This document shows, in pieces, positions 20,822-31,532 of a stretch of DNA of 64,000 nucleotides. The stretch lies in the NCBI RefSeq assembly GCF_000247695.1, contig NW_004624734.1:35779479-35843478 (forward strand), in the 5' to 3' direction. Under the pieces are notes generated by a model. That model searched no databases and was not told the DNA's origin. It worked only from the letters and a program-made list of their open reading frames with translations. The DNA comes from Heterocephalus glaber. Its lineage: Eukaryota; Chordata; Mammalia; Rodentia; Bathyergidae. The translations under genes and the position numbers were made by a program. Each line of letters begins with the position of its first letter. Within the stretch, counting starts at the first letter, position 1.

Positions 20822-21056
20822 AGCCAGGCATGGTGGTGCATGTCTGTAGCATACGTGCTCTGGGAGGCTGAGGCAGGAGAGAGGACAGCAAATTTGAGCA
20901 AGTTTGAGCAAGTTTGAACAAGTTTGAGGACAGCAAATTTCCCAGCCTGGAAAACTTAGAAGACCTTGTCCAAATTTTTTTTTAAAGAGTAGGGGAAGGC
21001 TGGGATACAGTTCAGGGCACAAGCCCTGGGTTCAGTCCCCAGTACTGAAAAACACT
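20822..21056 (+). mobile_element. B1-dID composite SINE with internal tandem expansion
   Basis: B1 (gagccaggcatggtggtgca, ctgggaggctgaggcaggag) carries an internal array of four 10-bp units, gcaagtttga and variants, at 20888-20927. Then come the B1 3' part and an ID half (20998-21056, ctgggatacagttcagggca, gttcagtccccagtactgaa). Confidence 0.8.
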
Positions 21057-21342
21057 GTCCAAGACTTCTGAATTTTCACAAATGTGCAGTTATATAAACT
21101 ATTTACTCCTACCAAACCCAGGGCCATCATGATAGGAGAAGGGAGGAAGGTCAGAAAAGCCATCTTTCCCAGGCCAACCAAAGACCACAAATGTAAGATT
21201 TTGACTCCAAGCAAGGTTATACGTGGACTCTCAGAGTTACACTCATAGTGATGAAAGGTGATGAGCAGGAGCTTGCAGGCATCGCCGAATGGACTGCCTG
21301 GAGCACAGTATGGATAGATGTCTCTCGAAAGCCCTGCCACTC
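21057..21342. other. Unassigned stretch
   Basis: A 102-codon reverse frame (21032-21340) begins at this SINE and has no recognisable domain. Confidence 0.35.
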
Positions 21343-21458
21343 ACCAAGCATGGCACTGTATGCTGGTAATCTTTGCACTCCAGAGGCTGAGGCAAGAGGA
21401 TATCCAGTTTTAGGCCAGCCTATAAAACAAAACCATATCTAAAAAAAAAAAAAAAAAG
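21343..21458 (+). mobile_element. B1 SINE, diverged
   Basis: accaagcatggcactgtatg, tttgcactccagaggctgag, ttttaggccagcctataaaa and a 17-base A tail. No duplication. Confidence 0.8.
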
Positions 21459-21549
21459 TATTATCATTATCCTGTGAGCAGCTCAGTGCTTTGAAGGTAC
21501 CAATTTATGAAATATATAGTCTTTAAAATATGTATTATTCTGTTTTGAT

Positions 21550-21600
21550 ATCTCTGTCTCCCTCTCCATCTCTCTCCTCCCTCTCTCCCTCTCTCTCTCC
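21550..21600 (+). repeat. (CT)-rich simple repeat
   Basis: Imperfect CT/CCT pyrimidine tract. Confidence 0.9.
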
Positions 21601-23299
21601 ATTATCCTTTAAAAATGAAAATGCCACCTGCATTTCTCAACCTCTCAGATACCTGGCTAATCCCTGCCAACCTGCACAAAGTGCTGCTGCTAGCAGTTCC
21701 ATTTCTCCCCATTTGGGGGTTTATTAGCCTTGCAGCTTTTGTTTGCCGAGGGAATGCTGAGAACTCCTTAGAGGGTGAGTGAGGAGCCCTTGTTCCTTGC
21801 TCCTTGTCCCTGCTCTGGAGATGTTTGTAAATATCACCTGCAGCACTTTGGCATTGCATCACAGGTTAGTTTATTGTTCATCTCACGAAGAATGAAACTG
21901 TTGCTTTGTGGAGTCAAAGTCTGGAGCCACCCCTGTTGAATCCTGAAGGATTGCCTTCTCTTGGAGCTGCTCAACCTATTTATTCTCTAGGCTACTTTAA
22001 CTTCAAGGCTCAAAGCTGCCTTTGCTCCTGTTATGTCCCACCAGGCCCCCAGTGCTGCCTTCCCAAAAGGAGGAGACTCGGCACAGTTGGCCACTTTATC
22101 TCTTCGCTGCAGACACTAAAGCAGCAGCCCACTGCGGTGGCTCACCATGGGCCCCTCCCCCATGGGCTCCCGGGTCTCCCTTTTCCTGCCCTTCAGCTGC
22201 CAGGTGAGGGCTACACACTTAATTAATGCACTCAGAGAAGGCACCTCCATGCCATTTGAGCAAAATGCCTGTCCTTGAAGAAGGAGAATTTGGGCCAGAT
22301 TTGTTTTCTCATTCCTAATGTGACCTGTCATCTTTGGCCTGTGTGTGACTGTTCTTGAAGGATGTTTGGGATGATTTGTTCTGGATGTAGGTGTTCCCAC
22401 TCAGGCTGTCTTCTGTGATGGGCCAGGAGCCCCTCTCTAATCATCCCCCAATACATCTCCCCTCTTAAACATGGACTAGAGAACAATATGGAGCAGTGGG
22501 AGGAACAAAAATGGTTCCAATAATCTGCTTCCCAGACAGGTGATTGTTGAAAACCAAGGATATAAAAAGTGATTTAGGAGGAACTCCCAACCCTGAAGGA
22601 AAGCCACAAGAAAAGCAAGAACGGGGTGTCATTCTCCCTCTTCCCAGCCTGGATCCCAATCTGTCTCAGCAATCAGGTTTGACGGGGCCCAGCTCTCGCA
22701 AGTGGAGATTTACTAAGACCCGTGTGCACTGCTGTGACCCTTCTTGGGAGCAGCCTGACCATACCATCCAAGCCTGTCCTGGAGGAGGGACACCCATACC
22801 CCGGCTTCACCCCACAAGCTCCACCTGCCCACTGGCCCTGTCCCCACCCAGCGGCAGGGGCACCCTGGGAAGAGCACAGAGGTCAGGAACCCAAGCACAC
22901 CCGGGTTCCAGGAACCAACAACAGGCACAGGTGTGATGTGAGACGGTATGCCCAGGCCCCTCAGGGTCTCAGCAGAGCACATGTCCAGTCTCAGCTCAGC
23001 TGGGGTCGCCAAAGGGGCGCACACTCAGGCTGTGCTGGGTCCTGGCTGAGACCAGCTCTAGCGGACTTGGGGGGACAACAGGTGGGAGGAGGCTCGGGAA
23101 GGGAAGAGGACAGAGAGACATCGAGGGGCTGAGCAAAAAAGGAAAGCAGGGAGACTTGCTTTCGTGGTCTCACTCAGAACAGTCAGGCTCTCTTCTTGCC
23201 CTTTTTCCTTTTCCCCAAGTGGTCACTGAAGAGTCAGAGAACTCCAAAACCTGCTGGTGATCTGAATGCTATTCCTATCACCAACACTGTAATAATAAT
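21601..23299. other. Unassigned stretch, GC-richer part
   Basis: About 1.7 kb without a named repeat. Several overlapping frames of 94-136 codons occur at 22116-23132 on both strands. Simultaneous openness on both strands and lack of any domain argue for composition rather than coding. Confidence 0.35.
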
Positions 23300-23600
23300 A
23301 ATAGCAGTGATCATCACTGACTGAATGTTTTCCATGTGCCAAGTACCATGCTAAGGGCTCACAACTATTAATCTCATTTAATCTTCAAGGCCACTTTTCC
23401 ATACTATTATTAACACTGTTGTTATTAGCAGTATTATTAATTAATATCATAGTACTGATAATGCTATTACTAGGTACCATTATTAGGTGCTATCAGAAAA
23501 ACATTATAGATGAGGGGATTATGGCTTGCAGATGTTAAGACACTTGCCCAAATGGTTGGTAACTTAAACCCAGTCATCTACTCAAGCTCTTACACTATCC
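23300..23600 (-). mobile_element. MIR SINE, antisense, with AT-rich insertion
   Basis: ccatgtgccaagtaccatgc, actattaatctcatttaatc, then an expanded ATT-rich tract (23400-23500), then atagatgaggggattatggc and cttgcccaaatggttggtaa. Confidence 0.8.
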
Positions 23601-25154
23601 CAGTTTGTGTATGACCAACATTCCTTCAGTATTTCTGCACCCACTTACATAGTGGATGCCACATTTCTGAGAGATGGACTTTCTCATCCAACTCCTCTCT
23701 GCTCTTCTTAAAGTAGGGAAGCCTAGTTCAATTCATGTTCTCTCTGAGGCCCTCCTGCCCCTCTCTCTCACAGAGCACCCTTTTTCCTGTATCCCTGCAG
23801 CACCTGACAATGTGTGCCACTGACTTTGCATTTCATGGGCCAAGGACACAGGTCATTGTCTCATTCAAATGGCAGCACTTTGTCTCCCTTGCCAAATGCA
23901 AATGCTCACTTCTAAGGCAAGAGAAATACAATGCTTAGTGAGCAGGGGTGAATGACGCCTCCTCCATTCTGCCTGCTGGTACAAAGGCAGGCCTGGCCGA
24001 CTCAAGGCCACTGTGCCACTGCTCAGTGACCTTGGCTGCCTGTCCCTCTGCATCCACCCCTCCTTTCCCATGAAGTGTCAATATTCTCCTTCTTTTTACC
24101 TTTGCTTACCTAGCAAAGACAAATCTGTCAGCTGCCCACACCTTCCTGACAGCACCTGGCTCTCTGCTGTCCAGAGAGGTGACTGCAGCCTGTTCCCTTC
24201 CCGGAGAGCTCCTGGCCCTCTCCCAGATCCCTCCCTCGCCTGGGCACAGAAGTGGCACCCTGGAGCACTGCCCTAGGTTGACTGAGCCCCAGCATGGGGC
24301 AGCATGTACTGTCACAGGGCCCCCACACACCTTTCCCATAAAGTCTTCTCCAAGGAGAAATCAATCCCCCCTCTAATCATTCTCTGGGGGGTCCAAGGGT
24401 TGATTGATGGGCCTAGTTGTTTTATTATTAGCAGTGTAAGTAAGTCAAATCAATAAACTTTATAGGTCTCTCCAGATTGCTCCAGAGGCGAGACCCAGTA
24501 GCTTTTGCCTCAATAGATTTAGACCTCTGCCTAAATAAAAAGCAACAGTCACCGAAGAAACTATTTGATTTCTTTTTGAGAGACTCTCTTAGTGCCCTTG
24601 AGCCTGTCATGACTTAAATCAATAACATTAACAGCTTCCAGGAAGAAAGAAGTGCCTTTGAAGTGTCTTCCAGGCCCATGACGATTCTAAATGACCTGAC
24701 TGAACCTGGCAAAGTGGTAAGGATCAAAACCTCTGCTTGTCCCATCCCTGGGCACTGGGTGCCCCAACCAACCCTGGCAGTCCAGACCTCTCCTTCCTTC
24801 CCAGCGCCCTTTTTATCTTGTACATTTGTCCAGATTTCTTCTCACCCGGGTCTCCCCACTACCCTACCCCTGCTCTGTGTCCCTGTCCTGCAGGGCCCTG
24901 TGTGACCAGGCTGGCTAATGAAGAGTCTTTCTTGTCTTTTTGAGGGTAAGCGCAGGGGTCCCTCCTGGTGGTAAAGTTGTGCATGTGCAAGAATATATAG
25001 GAAGCAGAATGGAAATGATGGCAGGAGTGATGGTGGTATTGATAATGCCTCACTGGAGTGACTCCAGTAGTGAGAATGTCAGGCCTTGGCATGGAAAGTG
25101 GGGGTCCAATTTGGGGCACTTTCAAGTTATTCCTCAAAGAAAGCCATCATCTCC
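23601..25154. other. Unassigned stretch with possible conserved block
   Basis: About 1.55 kb without named repeats. 24420-24620 is AT-rich, unique in the window and has homeodomain-type TAAT/ATTA words; it is a candidate conserved element by appearance only. 24013-24376 has chance frames on both strands. Confidence 0.3.
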
Positions 25155-25354
25155 AGGCCAGATGTGGTGGTACAGACCTGTAATCCCAGGACTCTGGAAG
25201 GCTGAGGTCAGAGAATCACAAATTCAAGGCCAGCCTGAAGAAAGGAAGGAAGGAAGGAAGGAAGGAAGGACAGAAAAAAAGAAAGGGAGGGGGAGGAAGG
25301 AAGGTCTGGAGATGTAGCTCAATGTGAAGACCGAGTACTGCAAAAATAAATAAA
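25155..25354 (+). mobile_element. B1-dID composite SINE with GGAA expansion
   Basis: B1 (ggccagatgtggtggtacag, attcaaggccagcctgaag) runs into a (GGAA)n purine tract (25238-25304), then a short ID half (tggagatgtagctcaatgtg, agtactgcaaaaataaataa). Confidence 0.75.
25238..25304 (+). repeat. (GGAA)n purine tract
   Basis: Seven clean GGAA/AAGG units followed by imperfect A/G-only sequence, within the composite SINE. Confidence 0.9.
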
Positions 25355-25582
25355 CCAGACGTGGTGGTGCACACCTATAATTTCAGCACTGCAGGCTGAG
25401 GCAGGAAGATTGCTGCAAGCTTGAGGCCAACGTGGACTACATAGTGAGTTGGCCAGCCTGAGCTGCACAGAGAGAGCTTATCTTAAAAATAAATAACTGT
25501 TTTAACGTATTAAAAGGCCTGGGGATGGAGCATGGTAAGGCCCCAGGTTCAATCTCCAGACACCCCTCCCCACAATTTAGAA
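25352..25582 (+). mobile_element. B1-dID composite SINE
   Basis: B1 (ccagacgtggtggtgcacac, gactacatagtgagttggcc, cttatcttaaaaataaataa) followed by an ID half at 25517 (ggcctggggatggagcatgg, ggttcaatctccagacaccc). Confidence 0.75.
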
Positions 25583-26242
25583 AAAGAAAGTCCCCATCTC
25601 TGCCCCGTAGGGGTGGCCACTGGAGGCCCAACCTTGCCCTCCCTAGCTGGTTTGAGGTCAGTCCACTGCCTGAGCTCTGCCCCTGCCTCAGGCCGGCCCG
25701 TCTGCCTCCCTATCATGCAAGTGTCACCGCAGTGGAGCCAAGAGTAAAATGGCCTGGCTAGGAGAGCAAAGTCACCCAACCCCCCTTGCTAGTGTCAGGC
25801 CCAAAGTCACTCTCTGAGGAGGTGGTTAGAGGCCCTCATGATGTTGTCGTTCTCCAGTGGAACAAAACTCGCCACCCTTGGCCATGGGGTCAAGCTTGTA
25901 AAGAGCAGAATCTCCATGGCCGCTCCATTCTTCACTGCCATGATGCTCTTAGACCACATGAGCAGGTGGTCAGAACCAGGTCGCTCGAAACCCTTCCTGT
26001 GCCGGATGAAGCTTACATGAAGTGTTGGGGAACCCTGTCCCCCAGGGAGCGTGCACTGGACAGAATCGGGAGCTGCCACTGCCAGGCTGCCCCCACCTTA
26101 GAGGCTGAGGCAGGCAAGCGAGGAGGGGCACATGGAGGACACAGTGCCCAGATGGCTCGGAGGACTCCTCCTCTGTGCCGCGGCTCTCACTGGTCATCAA
26201 GCAACGGAAAAGGTAATGAGGATGGCCAGGAAAGGAGTGAGT
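25583..26242. other. Unassigned stretch with the longest ORF of the window
   Basis: A 203-codon + frame starts at 25786; its last third is translated pyrimidine repeat and SINE. Another + frame (25838-26020) and reverse frames (25807-26079, 25970-26200) are open over the same bases. I recognise no domain. It may be chance or part of a decayed pseudogene. Confidence 0.3.
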
Positions 26243-26325
26243 TCTCTTTTTTCCTTTCTCTCTTTCTTTCTTTCTCTTTCTTTTTCTTTCTTTCTTTCTT
26301 TCTTCTCTTTTTTTTCTTTCTTTTC
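26243..26325 (+). repeat. (TTTC)n pyrimidine tract
   Basis: Imperfect TTTC/CTTT tract, continuous T/C over about 80 bases. Confidence 0.95.
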
Positions 26326-26327
26326 AT

Positions 26328-26502
26328 GTGTGTGGTACAGCAGATCAGACCCACGAGTGGACTACCAATGAGCTACTTTTTAAATTTTTTATTTTGATAC
26401 AAGGGCTCACTAATTTGCCCAGGTGGGGCTCAAACTTGCTTATCCTCCTAACTCAGCCTCCCAGAGTGCTGGGATTCCAGGCCTGTGTCACCACACCTGG
26501 CA
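26328..26502 (-). mobile_element. B1-dID composite SINE, old
   Basis: A degraded ID half (26328-26378, ending accaatgagctac) is followed by reverse-strand B1 (26388-26502, tttgcccaggtggggctcaa, gagtgctgggattccaggcc). Confidence 0.7.
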
Positions 26503-26729
26503 AAATTCTTCTCTTATTAGGCAGACTTTTTGAAATGAGGGAGGGAGGAATAGATTTTTTAAATGGTCAAGATATATATGCACTAATTCCCCAAAACAAA
26601 GGTAACTATCATGTATTGCAAATATACACTAGTAAAATTTTTAAAATGAAAAAGTTTTCTTTTATTGAACCTCATATATAATTGCATCAATAAAATAAAA
26701 AACATTAAAATATAAAAAAGAGAGCTGGA

Positions 26730-26812
26730 CAGCCAGGGACTTAGCTCAGTGGCACTGCGCCTGCCTGGCAAGCACAAGGTCCTGAGTTTGATCCCCGGTA
26801 CGAAAAAAAAGA
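26730..26812 (+). mobile_element. ID SINE, young type
   Basis: agccagggacttagctcagt, ctgcctggcaagcacaaggt, gtttgatccccggtacgaaa and an A-rich tail. Confidence 0.92.
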
Positions 26813-26958
26813 GAAAGCTGGGCATGGTGGCACACAACTGTAATCCCAACACTCAGAGGCTGAGGCAGGAGGATTGCCATGAATTCAAGGCCAGCCTGGG
26901 CTCCACAGTGAGTTCAAGGCCAGCCTGGAACACATAGTAAGACCCTGTCTCACCCCCA
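26813..26958 (+). mobile_element. B1 SINE with internal duplication
   Basis: Directly follows the ID tail: agctgggcatggtggcacac, ggctccacagtgagttcaag, gccagcctggaacacatagt, agaccctgtctcacccccac. Confidence 0.95.
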
Positions 26959-27042
26959 CGCCCAAATATACATGAGAAAAATAATAGATTGATGTTTTAA
27001 TTATATACTTTTATAACTGAATCACATATACCTACACATTGG

Positions 27043-27137
27043 TGGGGCCGGGGATTTAGCTCAGTGGTTTCACCACCTGCTGCACAAGCACGAGGACCCG
27101 AGTTCGATCCCCGGTACCAAAAAAGAAAAAAAGAGAA
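27043..27137 (+). mobile_element. ID SINE with near-perfect target-site duplication
   Basis: gggccggggatttagctcag, gctgcacaagcacgaggacc, gttcgatccccggtaccaaa. Flanks cctacacattggt (27031-27043) and cctacatattggt (27149-27161) fit a target-site duplication with one mismatch. Confidence 0.93.
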
Positions 27138-27161
27138 TGTGAGGCTACCTACATATTGGTC

Positions 27162-27553
27162 TGTCACAGCAGTGAATAATATCAGTTTCTGGTTTCGAGG
27201 CTTAACCTTTACAAATGTATCAATGACTCTGTCAAAAATGGTCTTCATATATTCATGTTCAATAGTTTGTGGATGTCTTTATTCACAGTTATTGATTTTA
27301 ATTTAGAAAAATCCCTTTTACATGAATCACCAGGTATACAAATAGAAGTCCTAACCATAGGGATAGGCTTGTTGGAGATTGATAAAAATCCCATTTTACA
27401 ATTAATTTCAGATGTTGCAAGACTCTTCGTGCATTTGTTCCTTTTGGATTGATTATAACTGCTTCCAAATATCTTCAGAGTTCAAAATAATTAAATAGCT
27501 TCACTAGAAAATTCACCATAAATTTCTATTATAGTTGCTAAACTTCTGTTTTT
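27162..27553. other. Unassigned AT-rich stretch
   Basis: No exon or named repeat seen; frames of 65 and 80 codons are unremarkable. Confidence 0.4.
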
Positions 27554-27662
27554 GTTTTGAGACAGAAACTCACTGAATTTCTCAAACTGGCCTCCAACTT
27601 GTGATCTCCTGCCTCAGCCTCCCAGGTGCTTGGATTACAGGTGTGTGCCACCACATCTGCCT
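27554..27662 (-). mobile_element. B1 SINE
   Basis: Reverse-strand B1: tttgagacagaaactcactg, tctcctgcctcagcctccca, ttggattacaggtgtgtgcc, accacatctgcc. No duplication. Confidence 0.88.
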
Positions 27663-28083
27663 TCTGAAGTTTTGCTTCTGCAAAAATCAGAGAAAATGGC
27701 TGTGTGGCAGCAAATGTTGGCAAACCTGAGTTTGTTGACTGAGAACAAGCATCCCATTCTTGAGTAAAACAAGCAAGGCATTTAAACACTGCTCTTTTGA
27801 GTTCTGGCAGTAGCCACGTGGAACAACAGAAATGGAAACAAACTCAGATTCTTCTTCTTTGTGTTAGAGTCATGTAGTAGCATTGTTTATTTTCAATCTA
27901 TTGTGTAAACCTGTTTCCAGAGGGCTTAGCCCTCAGGGTTCTTAATCTTTAGGTACTAACTCTGGACACAAATTCTTGTGGGTAAAACCACTAAGTCAGA
28001 GGATAATTCTCCAAATTAATCTCCTGTAGGAAACAAGGTTTGCTAGCAGATAAGTTACTTAAATGTATTAATTTGAAATTTAC
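27663..28083. other. Unassigned non-coding stretch
   Basis: No exon or named repeat recognised. Confidence 0.35.
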
Positions 28084-28236
28084 AGCCAGGCATGGTGGCA
28101 CACACCTGTGATCCCAGCACTCAAGAAGATGAGGCAGGAAGTTCACCAGGTGTTCAAGGCCAGCCTGGGCTATGCAGTGAGTTAAAGACCAGCCTAAACT
28201 ACCTAGTGAAACCCTGTCTCAAAAAAACAAAGGGAA
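28084..28236 (+). mobile_element. B1 SINE with internal duplication
   Basis: agccaggcatggtggcacac, tgatcccagcactcaagaag, gggctatgcagtgagttaaa, gaccagcctaaactacctag, aaccctgtctcaaaa tail. Confidence 0.95.
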
Positions 28237-28389
28237 AAAAAAGTAAAAATGAAACTTACACATATGGATATTGTTAAAACTTGATAATAGCTGTTACAAT
28301 GACTGAGCACTTAATTAAAAAGAAGACCTTTTTCCAAGGAGGAATATTTTGATCAGAGTTACAAGCCATTGGTGATCATAAAAAATGGA

Positions 28390-28490
28390 CTGGGGGCCGG
28401 GGATTTAGTTCAGTGGTTCCGCCACCTGCCCCACAAGCACAAGGACCAGAGTTCAATCCCCAGTACCAAAAAAAAACAAAAACAAAAAAA
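28390..28490 (+). mobile_element. ID SINE, young type
   Basis: gggccggggatttagttcag, ctgccccacaagcacaagga, gttcaatccccagtaccaaa, A/C tail. Flanks aatggactg (28382-28390) and aacggactg (28491-28499) fit a target-site duplication. Confidence 0.93.
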
Positions 28491-28499
28491 CAACGGACT

Positions 28500-29554
28500 G
28501 AATTTTGATTTATTATTGTTTTTTTAATTTTCTGCAATGTACCCCATATTGCCTGAGCCTGGGGGAGATGGCTCCCCATCCCATCCCACCCTCGGCACCC
28601 AGGCCCTCAGATGGGGAGTAAGGACAACTGCTATCTGTGCCCACTGACAGGCAACCCGGGAGCCTGGCCTTCAAGCTTCTGGGAGAGGTTTGTGACAACT
28701 TGCAAAGTAGAGGCCTGCCTCCAGATCGTGGACCTTTTCTGTTTGTCCTATAAAAAAAACTGAAACAGACAAAAAAAAAGTAAAAGCTTTCAGCGTCTTC
28801 TGGCAAGGTGTGTGCTTGCAGTTTGCCAGTCTCCACCAGTCTATCACACCTTGGCTAATACGTCCACTCAAGTCACCAGCCTGCAGACGTGGGCATCTGA
28901 GTGTGTGGCTCCTGCTTCGTGGCTTTATTTCCAGAGGTGTCCTCATAGTGATCTCAATGTTTTCCAGTCATTTGCTTTTGGGGGCTTGCTGTTTTCTGCA
29001 CCTTCAGTAGTCGCGGCTCACCAGCCTCTTCCTGGCCCCCCAGCCCCACTAGCTCAGAAACCCTCTTCTCTTGTTTAACCTGACCCTGAGTATGAGTCAG
29101 GCAGCTGCATCCTCGGAGTGAGCACTTTGGTCCGCAGCTTCTCCTAGGGTGCCCTGAACACACACGTATGGCAGCCTTAATTTAACTCCGTGCAAAACAT
29201 GTTTCTGGCCAAAATGTCCAATATCGATTTGGACAGTGACTTTCAGCCACTGGTGAGCTAGGGCCAGCTTACACCAGCTCCGCAGAGGCAAGGGTCCCAC
29301 AAGCAGGAATTTTACCTTGAGATCGGCCAAGGTAGAAGTATTTACACAAAAGAAATTGGCAACCATTCCGAGCAAGTGCTTAGGGGTGAGGTGGCAGGGA
29401 AAAGAGCCAGCTGACCAGCACACTGCTGCCTCTGGCCCAACCCAACCCTTCCTTCTGCCCACAGCAACAACGAAATGCTCAGCTTCATCTGAGTCCCTCT
29501 TGTACGCTTTAAGAGGTTGAACAGCACAGTTAAAAGTCTACATCCTACGCAGGG
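28500..29554. other. Unassigned stretch
   Basis: About 1.05 kb, repeat-poor. A 121-codon reverse frame (29097-29462) covers non-repetitive sequence but has no recognised domain and no clear splice-bounded shape. Shorter frames lie on both strands. Confidence 0.35.
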
Positions 29555-29708
29555 GTTCTTGAGCATGTGCTTAATCTCTCTGTGCCTCCTCACTCCCATC
29601 TCTAAGGCAGAGATAACCATAGACCTTCTCATCAGATTTTCATGGGTTAAATGAGTTAATACATATAAACTACCCAGACCAGCATCTGTACATAGTAAGT
29701 GTTCCACA
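29555..29708 (+). mobile_element. MIR SINE
   Basis: cttaatctctctgtgcctcc, aaggcagagataaccataga, ttaaatgagttaatacatat, catctgtacatagtaagtgt match the MIR 3' half. Confidence 0.88.
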
Positions 29709-29710
29709 AG

Positions 29711-29797
29711 CAGCTGGGAGTGTACCTGAGGGTAGAGCACTTGCTTATTATGCAAAGCCCTGGGTTCCATCTTCAGCAATGGGGAAAAAAGAAAAAA
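29711..29797 (+). mobile_element. Old ID SINE
   Basis: agctgggagtgtacctgagg, gtagagcacttgcttattat, gccctgggttccatcttcag. Confidence 0.75.
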
Positions 29798-29851
29798 GTG
29801 CTTCACAAATGTTAGCTCTTACTAAAACTAAAATATCATTTAGGGGTTTTT

Positions 29852-29957
29852 TTGTGGGGTTTTGCGGGGAGGGGGGGTGGGTTGGTACTGGGGATCGAAT
29901 TCGGAAACTTGTACCTGCAAGGCAGGCGCCAGAACCACTGAGCTCAATTCCCAGCCC
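29852..29957 (-). mobile_element. ID SINE with G-rich tail
   Basis: Reverse-strand ID: ggttggtactggggatcgaa, cctgcaaggcaggcgccaga, accactgagctcaattccca. The T-rich tail is followed by a tggggtttt/G-run tract. Confidence 0.9.
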
Positions 29958-30225
29958 TAGTTTTTTGGGTTTTTTTCTTTCAGCTTGTAGTTAAAAGATG
30001 CAAATATCTACTACCCAATCAAAGGAGTATACCCCAAGTCACCTCTAGTCCTCTTCCTCTCAAAACATCAACAGGAACACCGGGTAAAAGGCCGATTAAT
30101 ACCATTGCTCCAAAATGTGAGTTCCTCTCATTCCCAGAACTAGAGAAAGTCTTTCTGTATTTATTCTTTGTAAAATTTAGTCCATTTAAAAATAGGCTTC
30201 AGGTTTTAACAGTCACTGCATTTTT

Positions 30226-30327
30226 CTTTTTTTTCTTTCTTTTTTTTTTTTTTTTGTACCGGGGATCAAACTCGGGACATTGTGCTTGTGAGGCAGACGG
30301 CAGCACCACTGAGCTACATCCCCGGCC
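30226..30327 (-). mobile_element. ID SINE, young type
   Basis: T-rich tail, gtaccggggatcaaactcgg, gaggcagacggcagcaccac, tgagctacatccccggccc. Short atttttc repeats flank it. Confidence 0.92.
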
Positions 30328-30679
30328 CTATTTTTCACATTTTAATGGCCCAGGATGAGTGTCTCGGGTGATGTGTTTGATACGGCTGTGTGTCTTCTGA
30401 CGCTCTAAAAAGTTATGAAATTGGTGGTGCATCTTATAATCGATAGCATCTTAGACCCTAGAAGCACGGTGATAATAGTGCAAAGTCAGTTATAGGACTC
30501 AGGGTACCTGCCCCATGTCCAGTGTCTCGTCCTCGAGACCATAGCTTCCTGGGGAAGGGGTTCTGTCACCTGTGTGGCTGCTGAGACCAACCCTCTCTTC
30601 CTACAGGCTCCGTGTTAGCGGGGACTTTGCCCAGGCTTGTCTTCTCCAGGCCTGTCATTCTCTTGTATGACTTGTTTTG
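30328..30679. other. Unassigned non-coding stretch
   Basis: No exon or named repeat seen. Confidence 0.4.
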
Positions 30680-30768
30680 ATTTTATTTGCAATGCTGGGG
30701 AGTCAAACCTAGGACCTTGCACATATGCTAGGCAAGTGCTCTACCGCTGAGCTCTACCATCAGAGCCT
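30680..30768 (-). mobile_element. Old ID SINE
   Basis: gcaatgctggggagtcaaac, atgctaggcaagtgctctac, cgctgagctctaccatcaga. Old-type middle sequence. Confidence 0.85.
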
Positions 30769-31532
30769 GGACTTTTTTTTTAAACGTGTAAAGATTCATC
30801 CTCATTCTTCAATTAAAAGCATAGTAAATCTGGGCTAAAGTTTGACCACCAGAGAGGAAGGTGGTAAGACAAAGTGACAGCAAAAGTGAAAACCTGAACC
30901 AGTCTCAAAAGCTAGCGGTACGGCTCAGAGCACACGCACGCATGCGCAGCGCGGCATACAACCCGCGCTGCCATTTCGTTCTGAGTCAGCCCCTTCCCAG
31001 TTCCACATCAGTGGTCTATACATGACACTTTCCCTATAGTCTCAGTTTCTCCCACCCACTTTCTTGCCTGAGCAGCTTGTAGAGGTGATGGGAGGAGAAA
31101 TCTCTACCTACCTGAAGTGTCACTGCAAGGATGTCACAGGAGGGCAGCTCTGGCCAGGGTAACTCCCAGGGTGGCAGAGAGGAGAGGAGCCCGCCCCTCG
31201 CCTGTCACCCCGGACACACGAAACTCTCCTGACACAGGGGGCCCCGAGCTGCTGCCCCTCAGGCTGCTCCTCACTGGGGTGGAGGCAAAGAAGCATGGGG
31301 TCCCCAGAGAGCAGCAGCTGAGCAGAAGCCCCAGCAGAGACCTATGGTAGAAGGCCATCTGTCACCCACCCCCAGCCTCTGTCGTCCTTGCTTTGTTCTC
31401 CTCGTGTGCACTGATCACCCCATTCCCAGTAACACAACAGCAGAGGTCAGTGTCCAGTCCCAGGCCTGGGCCCCTGCACAGCAGGGCCTGGCAGCACCCC
31501 ACCCCACCCCCAGTCAGGAGACAAACAGAATC
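30769..31532. other. Repeat-free segment with a CpG-rich core
   Basis: No named repeat. 30920-30975 is locally CpG-rich and contains acgcatgcgcagcg, close to an NRF1-type site, then ctgccatttcg, and tgagtcagc (30982-30990), an AP-1/MARE-like site. This could be a small promoter or an old CpG cluster. No exon can be anchored to it. Confidence 0.35.

Noticed and set aside
22544..23132. Overlapping + frames of 130 and 136 codons
   Set aside because: Reverse frames are open too; compositional effect, no domain.
28513..29078. Cluster of overlapping frames on both strands
   Set aside because: Mutually exclusive frames with SINE-derived ends; no family recognised.
31117..31350. Possible first exon downstream of the CpG-rich core
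   Set aside because: Frames are open on both strands (31117-31350 and 31134-31358), no domain and no clear donor site that I would trust.
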